Assembly: GCA_036346395.1 (NCBI GenBank)
Contig: CM070594.1
Coordinates: 30,103,385 to 30,167,384, forward strand
Reading direction: 5' to 3'
Source of the DNA: Hsuehochloa calcarea
Taxonomy: Eukaryota > Streptophyta > Magnoliopsida > Poales > Poaceae
DNA length: 64,000 nucleotides
How positions within the stretch are numbered: position 1 is the stretch's first letter; every line of letters starts with the position of its first letter. Positions 24,302 to 36,629 of the stretch are shown here, piece after piece. The notes below the pieces were generated by a model. The model saw nothing but the letters and a program-made list of their open reading frames with translations. It did no database searches and was not told the origin of the DNA. The translations under genes were made by a program, and so were the position numbers.

Positions 24302-26407
24302 TGTTGGACTGAAAAGGCGACTAGAGGGGGGTGAATAGGAGCACGCTCACTTTTTCACAAATAGTTGATTCAATAAGATTTTACTCCAGTAGCTATGGAA
24401 GTTATGAAGATCAATACACCAGTACAGCGGAAGACTAGTATTGAATCCAATTTAACCCTCTAAGCAAAACAACTAAAAACAACACAAGCTAGAGAACAAG
24501 ACTCGGTGCTGGGCGGTCTGACCGTTGATCCCTAGCGGTCTGATCGGTGGCCCTAGCGGTCTGACCGCCGGTCTGAAGAATAGATCAAACAGCTAGATGA
24601 CGAAGTTACAAATGGATGCAACTTTTGATCTACAACTCCAAACTCAATGAAACTTGGAACACACTTTCTCTATGATGTCAGGAACCTATTCCAATCGAAG
24701 AAACAATCTTTTTCCGTTTGAGAGGAGGAAGGTTCAAAACCGAGTCAAAACGAAAACTAGATCCAAAATCTTGCTCGTGGGTGATTGATGATCAAGATGA
24801 TCCTTGATACGTTCCGACATGTCACAGCAAGCTAGATCACGTGGAGAATTCAAGCAAAAACTCGCGGATCAAAGAAAGACTCAAAATCATCAAATAAAGA
24901 GAAAGAAAGCAAAGAGATAAGACATTGATCAAAATATTCCTTGGATTGATTTGATATGATTTTTGTTTACAACCACTCCATCAATGGAGGGCAATGCTCA
25001 ATCCAAGAGCACGAAAATCACATCAAAACTCTCTAGATCTCTAGCCTCCACAAAACCTCTCCCTAAGCAAATTAGGGTTTCAAAAGAATAAAAAAGACGA
25101 AGAGGTGGTGCAGCCACCTCCCTCCCCTATTTATAGTGGAGGCTTAGACCTTCTAGAAGTTTGATTCAATTGGGCTCCTGTTAAGGCCCAAAACAAATGT
25201 GTCACACACGCACGCATTTTAATGCACCTTCTTTACCGCCTCTTGACCTAATTAGCTTCTCCTTGCGCCATCTTGCGCTGCGGATTGGCCAATAGGTCAC
25301 CCTTGTCCATCTTGCACCACGCTTGAGTTCATTGACCTCACCCGGCATCGTTGATCGTTCTGGACCTCAAATCTCCAAGCCTAGTCCCGATCATCCTCGC
25401 CGTTGACCGTCGTTGACCACCAAGCAACCTGCACAACCATAGACAAGTAAACCAATTTTGGGAACAAGTTCTTCACAACTTGACCCATGTTAGTCAAAAC
25501 ATGCATCATGCAATACATATGCCCTGAAACTCATGACTTTGACCAAACCAACGAACAACGCCGCCACGAAGGCCGGCGTTCAAGTGACAACCAGTCCGAC
25601 CGCCCCTCAGGGTCGGTCGGAACTCAACTCTGCCGGTCGGTTGCCGACTATAGGCGGTCCGACCGCCCAAAAGGACTTAGCCGAATTTCAAGCCCTGAAA
25701 TTCCGAAACCTTCTGAAAATTTAAAACAAATAGAACTTTTGACTGGAGACTCCAAAAATTATGGAACCAAGTGCAATAGAATCCCCTCTCTTACCTACAC
25801 CTTCTATTTTTGGCAAGCAAACTGAATTCGGGAACAAGTTCTTCACAACTTGACCCATGTTAGTCAAAACATGCATAATGCAACATACATGCACTGAAAC
25901 TCATGACTTTGACCTAAGTACCAACCATCGTCGCCACGAAGGATGACGATCCAAGTGAAAACCTGTCAGACTGCCCCCATGGCCGATCTGACCGTCCACC
26001 CTGGCCGGTCAGACCGCCACCTATTGGCCGGTCAGACCGCTAGTTGGGACTTAGCCAAAAACAGCTCCTGAAATTCTGAAACCTACTGAAATTTTTAAAC
26101 GAATAGAACTATTGACTGGAGACTCCAAAAATTATGAGACCAAGTGCAATAGAATCCTCTCTGTTGTCTGCAACCTCTATTTTTGGCCCAGCTCAAAATA
26201 CCACTTTAGAACTTTGCCGGTCCAACCGCCACTGGTAGGTCCGACCGGCAGGGGTGGCCGGTCAGACCGCCGCTTAGGCCGGTCAGACCGCCTGAGACCT
26301 GACATTATGCCAACTTTGCCGAAAATACATGAAACGACAAACCTTTAACGCCATTGCCAATTGTCACATCATCCTAAGATCAGGAGCATATCCACATGAT
26401 ATCCACA
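24302..26407 (-). repeat. 3' LTR of the copia element, with a 370-bp tandem duplication
   Basis: 2106 bp, starting TGTTGGACTG on the plus strand. A segment of 370 bp is repeated in tandem (first copy from about 25461, second from about 25831, both opening GGAACAAGTTCTTC). The other LTR has only one unit. Imperfect palindromes of the type GGCGGTCTGACCGCC occur in two clusters, 24512-24568 and 25590-26292. A stretch resembling AAACCCTAA (minus strand, about 25072) marks the leader. Confidence 0.93.
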
Positions 26408-28170
26408 ATCTCCCCCTTGATGAACACATTGGCAATAATCCAGAAAATGTAATTTGGAGGTTTGAAAAGTAAAATACTTTTCTTTTCGCATAAAAGCACA
26501 ACTTGGTCCATAAGCAAGGGAAAGCAATGGAAATGACCAAGCTGGCATCAGAATAGCATAGGCATGTGAGATAAGGCAAAAGAAAGCATAAAAACTTTAA
26601 ATTCCAGAAAAGTGTCAAAAATCTCACTTACGGTCCATATAAAAGAACAATTGTTCAATTGACATTTGATCATTGTGAGGATTAAGAAATGCATGCAATT
26701 CAAGTTCAGAAAGGCAATAAGGCGATAAGAATGCAATTCAAAAGCTCCCCCTCACTATGATCCACAGATTTTAGAAAATTTCAAATTCTCCAATTTTCTC
26801 CCCCTTTTTAACATTTTTATATCTTCTCCCCTCTAAACAACATTGAGATATCTTCTCCCCCTTTGACAATGGAGTCATCAAGGAATCACGCCTTCCTCTC
26901 GTCCAGAGATAACAAATGCAGAATGGAGAGAGAAGCATAAGAAGGAGTATGCATGAAGGGCAATGGAGTGGCTTCATTTTTGTATTTTTCAAATTTGGAT
27001 TACAAGAAGCTTTGGAGATTACCCAAAAGAACAAGCTAGCATTTATAATATTGCACAAATAACATATCAAGCCTAACAGCGCTAGCAAGATCATGATAAG
27101 AAATATATATCAAAGCCAAGCATGAAGGCTCAAAATAAAGCAATAGATTTGATCTATTTAAGCAAAGCTTCAAATTTAGTAAGTTCATCAACAGGGATCC
27201 TAAAATAAAACTGGTCATGTCAAAATGTCAAAATGAGATCAAAAAGCTAACAATGATCACATTAAGAGACAATCAGGTCCTGAATTGAATCATTTTGCTC
27301 AAATTTCTCAAATGCCCATTTCTCAACGGTTTTTCATTTGCAGTGAATATGGAAGTTGACTAATGATTTAACTTAGTGACAAGATCCTGGGCTAGGAGCC
27401 ATCGACAAACTCATCCTAAGCTTCGAATAGAAGTTGATTAAAGGTATATCTTAGTGAAGAAGATCCTGAACTAGGAGCCATCCACAAACTCTTCCCAAGC
27501 TTTTACCAGGGCGACAAATCTTGAGGTTCATGTATTTCTGACACGCAGTCCCCATGAGATCGTATGGATCATCAAATTATCTCCAAGTTCATGTCTTTGA
27601 CATGCAGTCTCGTAAGAGTAGTTTGGCACATTTTAAGCATAAGACAATCTTGAAATTTGATTTTTCATGTTTCACAAGAGCAGTTTTATATTCTCAAGAA
27701 CACAAAAAGCTCAAGTAATGGTTAATTTTAGATTCAAAAGCTAACAAAGCAATTCTGACAGGGCCAATGTCACAAAAGGAGCACTAATTGCGCAACTAGC
27801 TAAAACATCCACAAATTACAGTTTTTAGTTTGAGTTGTTTTAGAGTTCTAGCTCATACAACAAAGACTTATCTGTATATGTGAAAGCATGATAATTCTAG
27901 CAAGTCAATAAACTAGACATGGCATTGAGCAAGAATTGAAATACTAAAGCTCCGAAAGGTAATAGGCAAAGCTTCATCAATTTTAAAGGATAAGATGAAA
28001 AACTTATATTACAATGCATCTTTTTGGATTTTTCATATGAATGCAATATGATACAATGAGATGCAAGAAAAGCCTAAAACCCTAAAAAGTTCAAAAAGAT
28101 CAACAAGCTCAGAAAAGAACAAGGGAAGATCAGAAGAACAAGGGAAGATCAGAAAAGATCGAACTCCCCC
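26408..28170 (-). other. Non-coding 3' stretch of the copia element
   Basis: About 1.76 kb between the RNase H stop and the LTR, ending on the minus strand in the polypurine tract CATCAAGGGGGAGAT. SIRE-type elements often have extra sequence or an env-like frame here. I see only open frames of about 110 codons or less with no membrane or envelope-like motif, so I call it non-coding. Confidence 0.7.
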
Positions 28171-28674
28171 TCAAATCAACTCATAGGGATAAATTACCCC
28201 TAACTCGCTCCTCAAGGTGGCAAACCTAGTTGGGTCTAAAGGCTTGGTGAGGATATCAGCCAGTTGAGCCTCGGACTCCACGAAGTGCAGCACAATATCA
28301 CCTTTTTCGACATGGTCTCTAAGGAAGTGATAGCGAATGTTTATGTGCTTGGTCCTAGAGTGTTGCACAGGGTTCTTAGCAATATTAATGGCAAAAGTGT
28401 TATCACAGAAAAGAGGAACACTAGCAAAATTTAACCCATAGTCCTTAAGAGTGGTTACCATCCACAAAATCCGACTACAGCAACTAGCAGCAGCTACATA
28501 TTCAGCTTCAGTAGTGGATTGTGCAACAGAAGATTGCTTCCTAGAAGACCAAGATACAAGAGAATTGCCTAGGAAGTGACAAGTGCCTGAGGTACTCTTC
28601 CTATCTAGCCGACAGCCCGCAAAATCAGAATCAGAAAACCCCGAATGGAAAAGGATGAAAAATAGGAATATCAA
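28171..28674 (-). pseudogene. Copia RNase H domain
   Basis: Minus strand: GFSDSDFAGCRLDRKSTSG, LGNSLVSWSSRKQSSVAQS, STTEAEYVAAASC, LFCDNTFAINIAKNP, RTKHINIRYHFLRDHVEKG and LADILTKPLD, all in order, ending at a stop at 28171. The catalytic residues in DSDFAG, EAEY and CDN are present. The domain itself is intact but is out of frame with the reverse transcriptase upstream. Confidence 0.93.
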
Positions 28675-29606
28675 ATGCCATACAAGAGAGTTGAGTCTAA
28701 ATACCAGAAAATGCGCTTAACAGCTTGGTGATAGAAAGCTCTCGGAGACGCCTGAAACCTCGCATAGAGGCAGACCATGAAGTGGATGTCCAGTCTTGAA
28801 GCCGTCAGGTACAGAAGGGAGCCGATCATGCTGCGGTACTCGCGTTGATCCACGGCTTCTCCTTGCTCATCTGGATCCAAAACAGTCGAAGTCGCCATGG
28901 GAGTGGCGATCGGCTTGCAGTCACCCATGTTGAAGCGTTTGAGCAGGTCCTTAGTGTACTTCGTCTGATGGATGAAGATCACTTCCTTGCATTACTTGAT
29001 TTGAAGCCCCAAGAAGTAATTGAGCTCTCCCATCATACTCATCTCAAATTCCCTAGACATAGTCTCGGAAAAACTGAAAACAAGTGCATTAGAAGAACCA
29101 CCAAAGATAATATCATCAACGTAAATCTGAGCAAGCAGGAAGTCATTACCACGCCTAAGAATGAACAAAGTCTGGTCTATCTTACCCATCTCAAAGTCAT
29201 TCTTAAGCAAGAAGGTCTCAAAGTCATTCTTGAACACATGATGTGCATTCTTGGGATTCTCAAAGTCTGGTGGTTGCCTAACATAAACTTCCTCCTCTAT
29301 GAAACCATTTAAAAATGCACTTTTAACATCCATCTGATATAATCTAAAGCCCTTAGATGCAGCAAATGCAAGCAGAATGCGAATGGCTTCTAGTCTAGCA
29401 ACAGGAGCAAAGGTCTCATCAAAATCTAACCCTTCAACTTGGCTAAAGCCCTGAGATATCAACCTAGCCTTGTTTCTAATCACAGAAACATCCTCATTTT
29501 GTTTATTTTTTAAAACCCAGCGGGTTCCTATAACATTATGGCCACTAGGAGGTTCTACTAGGTTCCAAACCTTATTCCTCTCAAAATTCTCTAACTCCTC
29601 ATCCAT
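28671..29606 (-). pseudogene. Copia reverse transcriptase domain
   Basis: The minus strand at 29606-28992 has NKVWNLVEPPSGHNVIGTRW, KARLISQGFSQVEGLDFDETF, YQMDVKSAFLNG and the catalytic YVDDIIFGGS. An in-frame TAA at 28992-28994 stops translation a few residues after LGLQIK; the same frame then continues from 28991 to 28671 (YTKDLLKRFNMGDCKPIATPM and so on). Around 29230 a conserved stretch between the YVRQPPDF motif and the next block is shortened. A frameshift near 28672 separates it from RNase H. Confidence 0.92.
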
Positions 29607-29737
29607 TGCATTGACCCAGCTAGAATCCGATAAAGCATGTGATATATCGCGGGGTTCAAAAGAAGCAACAAAAGTAGAATGGGAGTAGAGATTTGGATCA
29701 TTATACCTGGAGCGAGTGACTCGCTCATGGAGATTAC

Positions 29738-31180
29738 CTATATCTGATACGGAGGGTGCTGCCTTTGAATGTGAAGTGGTGCACCTGGAGAGGAAAGCAT
29801 CTCTTCGACCTTCGCAGGTACTGCTGATGATGAAGATGCAGCAGGAGCCTCATCTGAAGGCGAAATAGTCACAGTAGGTTCTTGTGCTGAAATAGGAGCA
29901 TCAACAGCAGTAGGTGGAAGAACATTATCGAGTCCTTCATCATCTTCCTCTATAAATATGCTCTCTGTCACCTGTGTATCACCTGAAATATCTGATCTAG
30001 CTCCAGGGCTAGTTTCATCAAAAGTGACATTGCATGTCTCCTGAACAAGGTTAGTTTCAGTATTAAAAACCCCAAAACCCCTCGAATATGCAGGATAACC
30101 CTGAAATAAACCATCAAAAGTTCTTAACTCAAATTTATCTAGATTTCCTATCTTGAGAATAAAACATTTGGATCCAAAGACTTGAAAGTGCGAGACAGGG
30201 GGTTTTCTACAAAATCGAAGCTCATAAGCAGTCTTACCCAAGGCCGGTCTCAAAAAGACATGATTTGCAATATGGCAAGCAGTAGGAACAGCTTCGGCCC
30301 AAAATCTCCTCGGTGTGCTATACTCATCTAGCATCGTCCTAGCCATCTCGACTAGAGTCCTGTTCTTCCTTTCCACAATGTCATTTTGTTGAGGGACGTG
30401 TGGAGAAGAGAACTGAAGCTCAATTTCATGCTCAGCACAAAAAGAAGCAAAAGAGACATTCGTGAACTCCGTGCCATTGTCACTGCAGATCGCTCTCAAG
30501 GCACCCAGAAGTTCAGAAGCCAAACGAAGAACAAGATCATGATAATGATCAAAACCTTCATCCTTCGAAGCAAGAAAGAACACCCAAGTGTATCTAGAAA
30601 AATCATCGACTATGACAAGAATATACCATTTTCCAACCAATCCATATGAAGCAACGTGCAATGACCATAGCGGGTGTGGGCGGCAACCATGCCTACGAGG
30701 CACACACAATGCTCAAGATCCATATGAAGCAACGCTGTCCAGTGCATCGGTCATGACCATAGTCACTGAAGGGTGTGAGGCGGCAACTTGCTTGCCATGC
30801 CTACAGGGCGCACACACAGCATCCTTAACAGCTTTGAGTTTGGGAAAACCTCTCATGAGCTCAAGGATGCTAACTCGCATCAGATGATCAAAACCAATGT
30901 GCCCAAGACGACAGTGCCAAAGCCAGAACTCAGAAGAAGATGATGAAATCAAGCATTTGAGAGAACCAACAAGAGATTCAGAAAAATCAGCTCCAAAGAT
31001 CTTAGCAACTCTAGTAATCCCAAAAACAAGCTCCCCAGTTGAATCAAGCACCCGACAAGTATTTTTCTTAAATCTAGTCTCATAGCCATCATCAAGAAGT
31101 TGAGAGACAGAAAGCAAATTAAACCTTACCTTGTCCACAAGGGCGACGTCCTTAAGGATGAAATTGTCGTTCACCCTCAT
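29738..31180 (-). pseudogene. Copia integrase with pre-integrase zinc region
   Basis: Minus strand 31180-30713: VNDNFILKDVALV, FNLLSVSQLLDDG, then the pre-integrase HHCC part (WHCRLGHIGFDHL, CAPCRHGKQ). A frame break near 30710 leads to the core, 30709-29738: ILVIVDDFSRYTWVFFL, ICSDNGTEFTN and HVPQQNDIVERKNRTLVEMAR hold the three catalytic acids (Asp, Asp, Glu). CHIANHVFLRP and ELRFCRKPPVSHFQVFG follow. A Ser- and Pro-rich tail precedes the reverse transcriptase, as in the family. Confidence 0.92.
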
Positions 31181-31320
31181 CGATCCCGTTCCTTCAATCC
31201 GTCCTTGTTTATCATCTCCAAAGGTGATGAAGTCATCATCCGTCGACCGCGTGAAGGAGGTGAACTATCTTGAGTCTCCGGTCATGTGACGTGAACAGCC
31301 GGAGTCGACGAACCATGTGT
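31181..31320 (-). pseudogene. Copia aspartic protease
   Basis: The minus strand at about 31320-31267 reads YTWFVDSGCSRHMTGDSR, which contains the active-site DSG of copia protease, then an in-frame TAG where the family normally has Trp. The rest (FTSFTRSTDDDFITFGD) continues in the same frame into the integrase. Confidence 0.88.
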
Positions 31321-33608
31321 AATTCCTCTTTCCGCGGTAATCCTAAAAATCAAGGCAAAGAAGAACGATGTGTCTCAATACTGGGGTTAGTTAAACAAGA
31401 CTTAGGAACCCAATACTGAGACACACATCTGCGAGTAGTATGCAAAGCAGAAGTGCTATCCTTGATTCTATTTAAAGTTCTGTCATGAGCAATGGTTAAA
31501 TTAACATGAGAGTTATCCTGTCTAGGAGCATGATGATGAGCATGTGACACAAATCCTAAACCAGGTTTCTTCTTTTCTATGTTACCATGTCTCATAAACG
31601 CTTTAGGTTGATTGGATGAAATTATAGCAAAAATTTTCTTATCATTTTTCAACCTACGCTAACAGAACTCAATCAAATGCCCATCCTTTTTGCAATAGGT
31701 GCAATAGTACTTGATACCACTGGGAGAAGCACCCTTTGACTTAAAAATATAGTTGGGCAACACCTGTAGATTTAAAGATAGTTTTTGCAGGTTGGGTTTT
31801 AAATTCAACTAACCCATTTTCCAAGACTTGAGTAACTTTTGGGTTAGAATTATTTTGAACAGAGTTGTATCATAATCATTGCTTCTTATAAGGAGTTTTA
31901 CACTTGTCCAGAATCATGTTTAATTGTTTCTTACCTTTAGATAATTTTTCTAAGTTATCCTTAAGATAAGCATTTTCTTCTTGAAGATTAACACATGACT
32001 CACATGTTTTACCCTTAATGGCTCTAGCATATTTCTCCTTATATAAAGCAGCTTCAAATTTACCAGCTGGACAAGAAGCACATGTAGCAGACTCAATACT
32101 GTCCTTTAGCTTGGCATATTTAGCTCTAACTGCTTTTAAGATATCTTTGACTTCATGTTCGCGTTCTAAGCAGAAAGTGCAAAAGCTAGAATCAACCACT
32201 CCAGAAGCAACCAGCTTGCTAGACTCTAAGCATTTTTCACATGGAGCAGATTTAACCTCAACTAGCTCAGTCCTAGCATTTTCAAGTTGTTGCAAAGCAA
32301 TATCATGAGCAGATTGCAGTTTAGCAAATTCTGAGTGCAGAGCAAGGCAGGATGAATATTCATCAGATTCAAGAGTCTTAGCATTTTCAAGTTCTAAAGT
32401 CAAATTATCTACTTGTGACTATAAATCCTTGTTCTTGTCCATGATATATCTAAAGTCTTATCCTGACTCATGAGTCGCTCAAACATAGTTTCACATCTAT
32501 CAGAAAGGACATCATAGGAGGGAGGTACCTCATCGTTGTCGTCGTCAACGGAGTCGGCCACGAAGCACAAGCCGGTGAAGTCCTTGGCCTTCTCCTTCTT
32601 CTCTTGAGGGATATCTTCCTCCTTGTCCTCCTCGCTCCTGGAGTCCACATCGTTTAAGGATTGATCCCCAAAAGCGGCAAGAACCCAGTGAACGGCCTTC
32701 ATCAGCTTGGCAGTATCATACCTTGATTTGTTCCATTGAGGCTTCTTCCAAGCTGGCTTTCCCTACTTATGGTTACTCTTACCTTTCAGTTTGGGGCAAT
32801 TTGCCCGGATATGATTAAGCTCGCCACACTCATAGCAAGTCACGAGACCTCCACTATTTCTGTTTCTCATATTGTTATAGGCCCGTGTGACCTTTTTGAC
32901 TATGAGGGACAACTCAGCCTCAGGGAGACTCTCAAACTTCTCTTCATAGATTGCAGATAAACCAGCAAGCGAAAATCCAGAAGAAAACTCAGAAGACCCA
33001 TCAGAAGCTCTCTTGAGCGGGACTGCTACCAGTGCCATGTTTTTCTTCTTGGGATGATCAATCCTCTTGATCTCATGAGTCTATAGCTTGCTATAGAGCA
33101 GCTCCAAAGTCAGATCAGAGAGGTTGACGTTCTCCTCAATGGCGGTAGCCTTTATCTCCCACTCCTTGTTATTGATTGCAGCCAAGAGGTCGGTGACATT
33201 TTCATACTGAGAATATTCAATACCAACAGCTTTCATCTGATTAATCACTTTATTAAAGCGACTAAAAATGTCATCGATGCTCTCTCCAGGACACATCTCG
33301 AATTTGTTATATTCACGCTTATAGACTTTGGCGTACTTTCTTGATTTGGGACGAACCCTCATGGTAGGTTTCGAGGGTGTTCCAAATCTCATGCGCAGTC
33401 TCAAGATTGCAAATCCGATCATACTCCTATCTACCAAGCCCACCATATAAGAGATTTTTTGCCTTGTTGTTGTTAGCCAAGAGGGCTGCAGAAGCCCGTG
33501 TTGCAACTTCGGGAACGAGCAGAGCTCGAACAACCTCCTATATAGCTTGTCCTTTACTCTCAACGAAGACTCGCATGCGATTCTTTCAATAGGCATAGTC
33601 GCGCCCAT
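31321..33608 (-). pseudogene. Copia gag: capsid part, zinc knuckle, coiled coil
   Basis: Minus strand, in order: 33608-33081, a gag core with MRFGTPSKPTM and an INQMKAVGIEYSQYENV-like step, then ATAIEENVNLSDLTLELLY; 33038-32763 with a CCHC zinc knuckle (CYECGELNHIRANCPKLK); 32702-32409, an acidic linker; 32403-31876, a long heptad-rich coiled coil with paired Cys (SAPCEKCLESS, CASCPAGKFEAALY, CESCVNLQEENAYLK); then a poorly conserved tail to the protease. Breaks occur near 33060, 32760, 32405 and 31870. The long coiled coil is typical of SIRE/Maximus gag. Confidence 0.88.
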
Positions 33609-33685
33609 CGAAAATATGCGGCTTGGTATAGTATTTATCCATCGCCAGTTCAGTGACCGGTTAAGATCAAGATTGAACTAACCGG

Positions 33686-33697
33686 GCTCTGATACCA
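33686..33697 (-). other. Primer-binding site of the copia element
   Basis: Minus strand TGGTATCAGAGC, complementary to initiator tRNA-Met, two bases inside the 5' LTR end at 33700. Confidence 0.9.
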
Positions 33698-34385
33698 CTT
33701 GTTGGACCGAAAAGGCAACTAGAGGGGGGTGAATAGGAGCACACTCACTTTTTCACAAATAGTTGATTCAATAAGATTTTACTCTAGTAGCTATGGAAGC
33801 TATGAAGATCAATATACCAGTACAGCGGAAGACTAGTATTGAATCCAATTTAACCCCCTAAGCAAAACAACTAAAAACAACACAGGATAGAGAACAAGAC
33901 TCAGTGCTGGGCGGTCGGACCGCTGGGTCAAGGGCGGTCTGACCACTGACCCCTGGCGGTCTGACCGGTGGCCCTGGTGGTCTGACCGCCGGCCTGAAGA
34001 ACAGATCAAACAGCCCAATGCCGAAGTTGCAAATAGATGTAACTTTTGATCTACAACTCCAAACTCAATGAAACTTGGAACACACCTTCCCTATGATATC
34101 AGGAACCTATTTCAATTGAAGATTATGAAAATTCTTGTAAGAATTACGATCTTTTTCCGTTTGAGAGGAGGAAGGTTCAAAACTGAGTTAAAATAAAAAC
34201 TAGATCCAAAATCTTGCTCGTGGGGATGATCCTAGATACGTTCCCATATGTCACATCAAGCTAGATCACGTGGTGAATTCGAGCAAAAACTCGCGGATCA
34301 AAGAAAGACTCAAAATCATCAAATAAAGAGAAAGAAAGCAAACAGACAAGACATTGATCAAACTTTCCTAAGATTGATTTGATAT

Positions 34386-36629
34386 TGTAACACCCTGACT
34401 ATAAGGAAGTCAAGATGTCACCTACAACCACTACTCTTTAGAAGAATAACATCAAAACACATGACCAGGTTAATCAAGTAGAAAGATTATACAGAAACAA
34501 GAATTCATCATCAGGTTTAATCAATGGAATAGAAATAAACAATTCTGAGAGATAAGGTAGTTATGACCAAACTGGCTTATTACAATTCAACACAAGTCAT
34601 AATTAACGACAGTAAAAGTCCTCAAAATGTTTGGTTTATGGTAGTGAGTGCATCGTGATGAACTACCCTCCACAAGATCATTCTTCCTTGTCATTTACCT
34701 AAATAAAACAACACAGCAAGAATGAGCCAAAGACTCAGCAAGTAACTGTATGTAACAATCAAACATTCCATGAACAATATATCACAATCATCATTTGAAC
34801 ATTTCTTTGAAGCGAATTTATGAATGGATGAAGTGGAATGATGCATTGAAGGAATTGGACATATTGCGGCATATCTACGGTATAGCGAGTGAAACACCGT
34901 CGGTGTTCACTTAAAGTAATCGTATGAAGAACGTTTCATCGACCAGTCAACGTGGCCCACATTGGAATGGTGGACTCACGTAACATGGCCCACATTGGAA
35001 TAGTGGACTCATGTACCCATTCGGAATTGATGGGAATTTCAAGTGCCCATCTTTGGAATTGATGGGTCTTACAAATGTAATTTATGCATGTCATGATGTG
35101 ATCCCATGGCAATATTGAATAGTACTCATAATTGAAAAGAAACACATGGCATTCATCTACAAGTACGAACAAATATAATCATTCACTCACACATCCCATT
35201 TTGCATCAAACAAAGTATACAAGGTACTTGCGGTATATCAACATCATGAACAAGGCACAAAACATTCATGTAAACAACATATCATTGTGCATACAAGACT
35301 TGCCTTTTACGTAGTGACTCGTTAGCGAGCAGCGGAGGTGTTCCCACAGGATGTATCACCGCCTACACAAGCATGTTCCCAAAATAAGAACAACGATATA
35401 ACACTGCTACCGATGTTCTACAATAACCCCGACTATTCAATATACCGCATAGACCCAAATTGAAAATAAACTATTACGCGATTTCAGCCCTTATGAGCAG
35501 CGGTGCGAGAAAAAGCATATTTAATTATCTGGAACTCGAAACGACACGAAACCAGTGCCCATATTTTCTTAACGTAACAGGCTACGAAACTCTAGTTGAT
35601 GGTAAACTCTAATTCGGCCAAAACAGAGGTCTAACCATCCAATGAAAAACTATAACTGCAGTCTGTCCAGAATTCAGAACAGCCCTGAAGAAAAGGCTCT
35701 AACGTTTAAACCACTGATCCAAATAAAGTGATCTTTATCAGCCTGGAAAGATGGTGAAATTATCTTCATAAACCTAGTTGGGTGGCCGACCTGATTCTGA
35801 CTCTAACTAGATCAAAACCTAGGTGCAACCGACTATATCCAACATTTCGACAGACAGACCAGCACGTAGTAAAAGTCATAACTTTTAATCTCTGGGTGAA
35901 ATTCGTGATCCAGGTGCCAAAAGAAAGCTAATGAGACCAGGATCATATCTCCGAGAAGACATCGACCTGAGATTCGGCCTATAAAGGCCTTCAATCTGCC
36001 GTGCAACCTCTTGCTCTAAAGCGGACAGATCTGGATTCGCAGACTAAACCAAATCAAGCGAACAAAAGAGCAACAAAACTAATACAAACAGCGAATCGGA
36101 ACCTTCGTTACCCTTGAAGACCCGTAGAACGACTATGATCCGCTGCACGGCCTTCCTCCCTTTCCTCCCTTCCTTCTCTTAGGGCGGCCACCGGAGGCGC
36201 ACGAGCAGGCGTCGGCACGCGGCGAGGAACAGCGATGTTGGAGGGACCTTGAGGAGGCGCCGGGGATCACCGGAGATGGCACCACCACAGCGAGGAGGTG
36301 CCAAGGAGCAGCAAGGAGGCCGGCTTGGGGGAGGGGAGGAGGCGGCCAAGGGGGAGGGGAGGAGGCAAGGTGGCGGCTAGGGTTTGGGGGGGGAGTGGCG
36401 CCCCCTTTTGGCCGGCCCTCTTGGGCCTCTGGTCGTGACTGCTGACCAAAGTTGACGTACAATAGCGTTTAGCCCCGATTGGAAAAATCCGCCTAAAGTT
36501 GTTTCTTTTACTCCCTCCGACTTCTTTCTTTTTACCGATTCGATTCCGGAAAGTTTTAAATCTCGTTTTCGAATAAAATTCCCAGACATTCGAAACGATA
36601 CAACCTAGCTGGATTTATGAGGTATTACA
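34386..36629 (-). repeat. Solo LTR of the LARD-A family
   Basis: 2244 bp with TGTAACACCC at 34386 and GGTATTACA at 36629, flanked on both sides by gatat (34381-34385 and 36630-36634). On the minus strand it follows the LARD-A LTR from start to end: GC-rich leader near 36480-36130, splice donor AAGG|GTAACG at about 36111, hairpins 35066-34889, inverted repeat 34737-34723 and acceptor near 34701. No internal sequence remains. Confidence 0.94.
34889..35066 (-). other. Stem-loop array in the solo LTR
   Basis: Plus-strand positions of the hairpins: 35046-35066 and 35016-35034 (stem CCCAT/ATGGG), 34990-35006 and 34957-34973 (stem CCAC/GTGG), 34919-34941 (GTATGAA arm intact, outer pairs lost) and 34889-34910 (GTGAAACACC against GGTGTTCAC). 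Element order is as in LARD-A read on the minus strand. Confidence 0.8.

Noticed and set aside
25590..26292. GGTC/GACC repeats as a CRISPR array
   Set aside because: Repeats are short, variable and irregularly spaced, lie inside an LTR of a plant element, and there are no cas genes.
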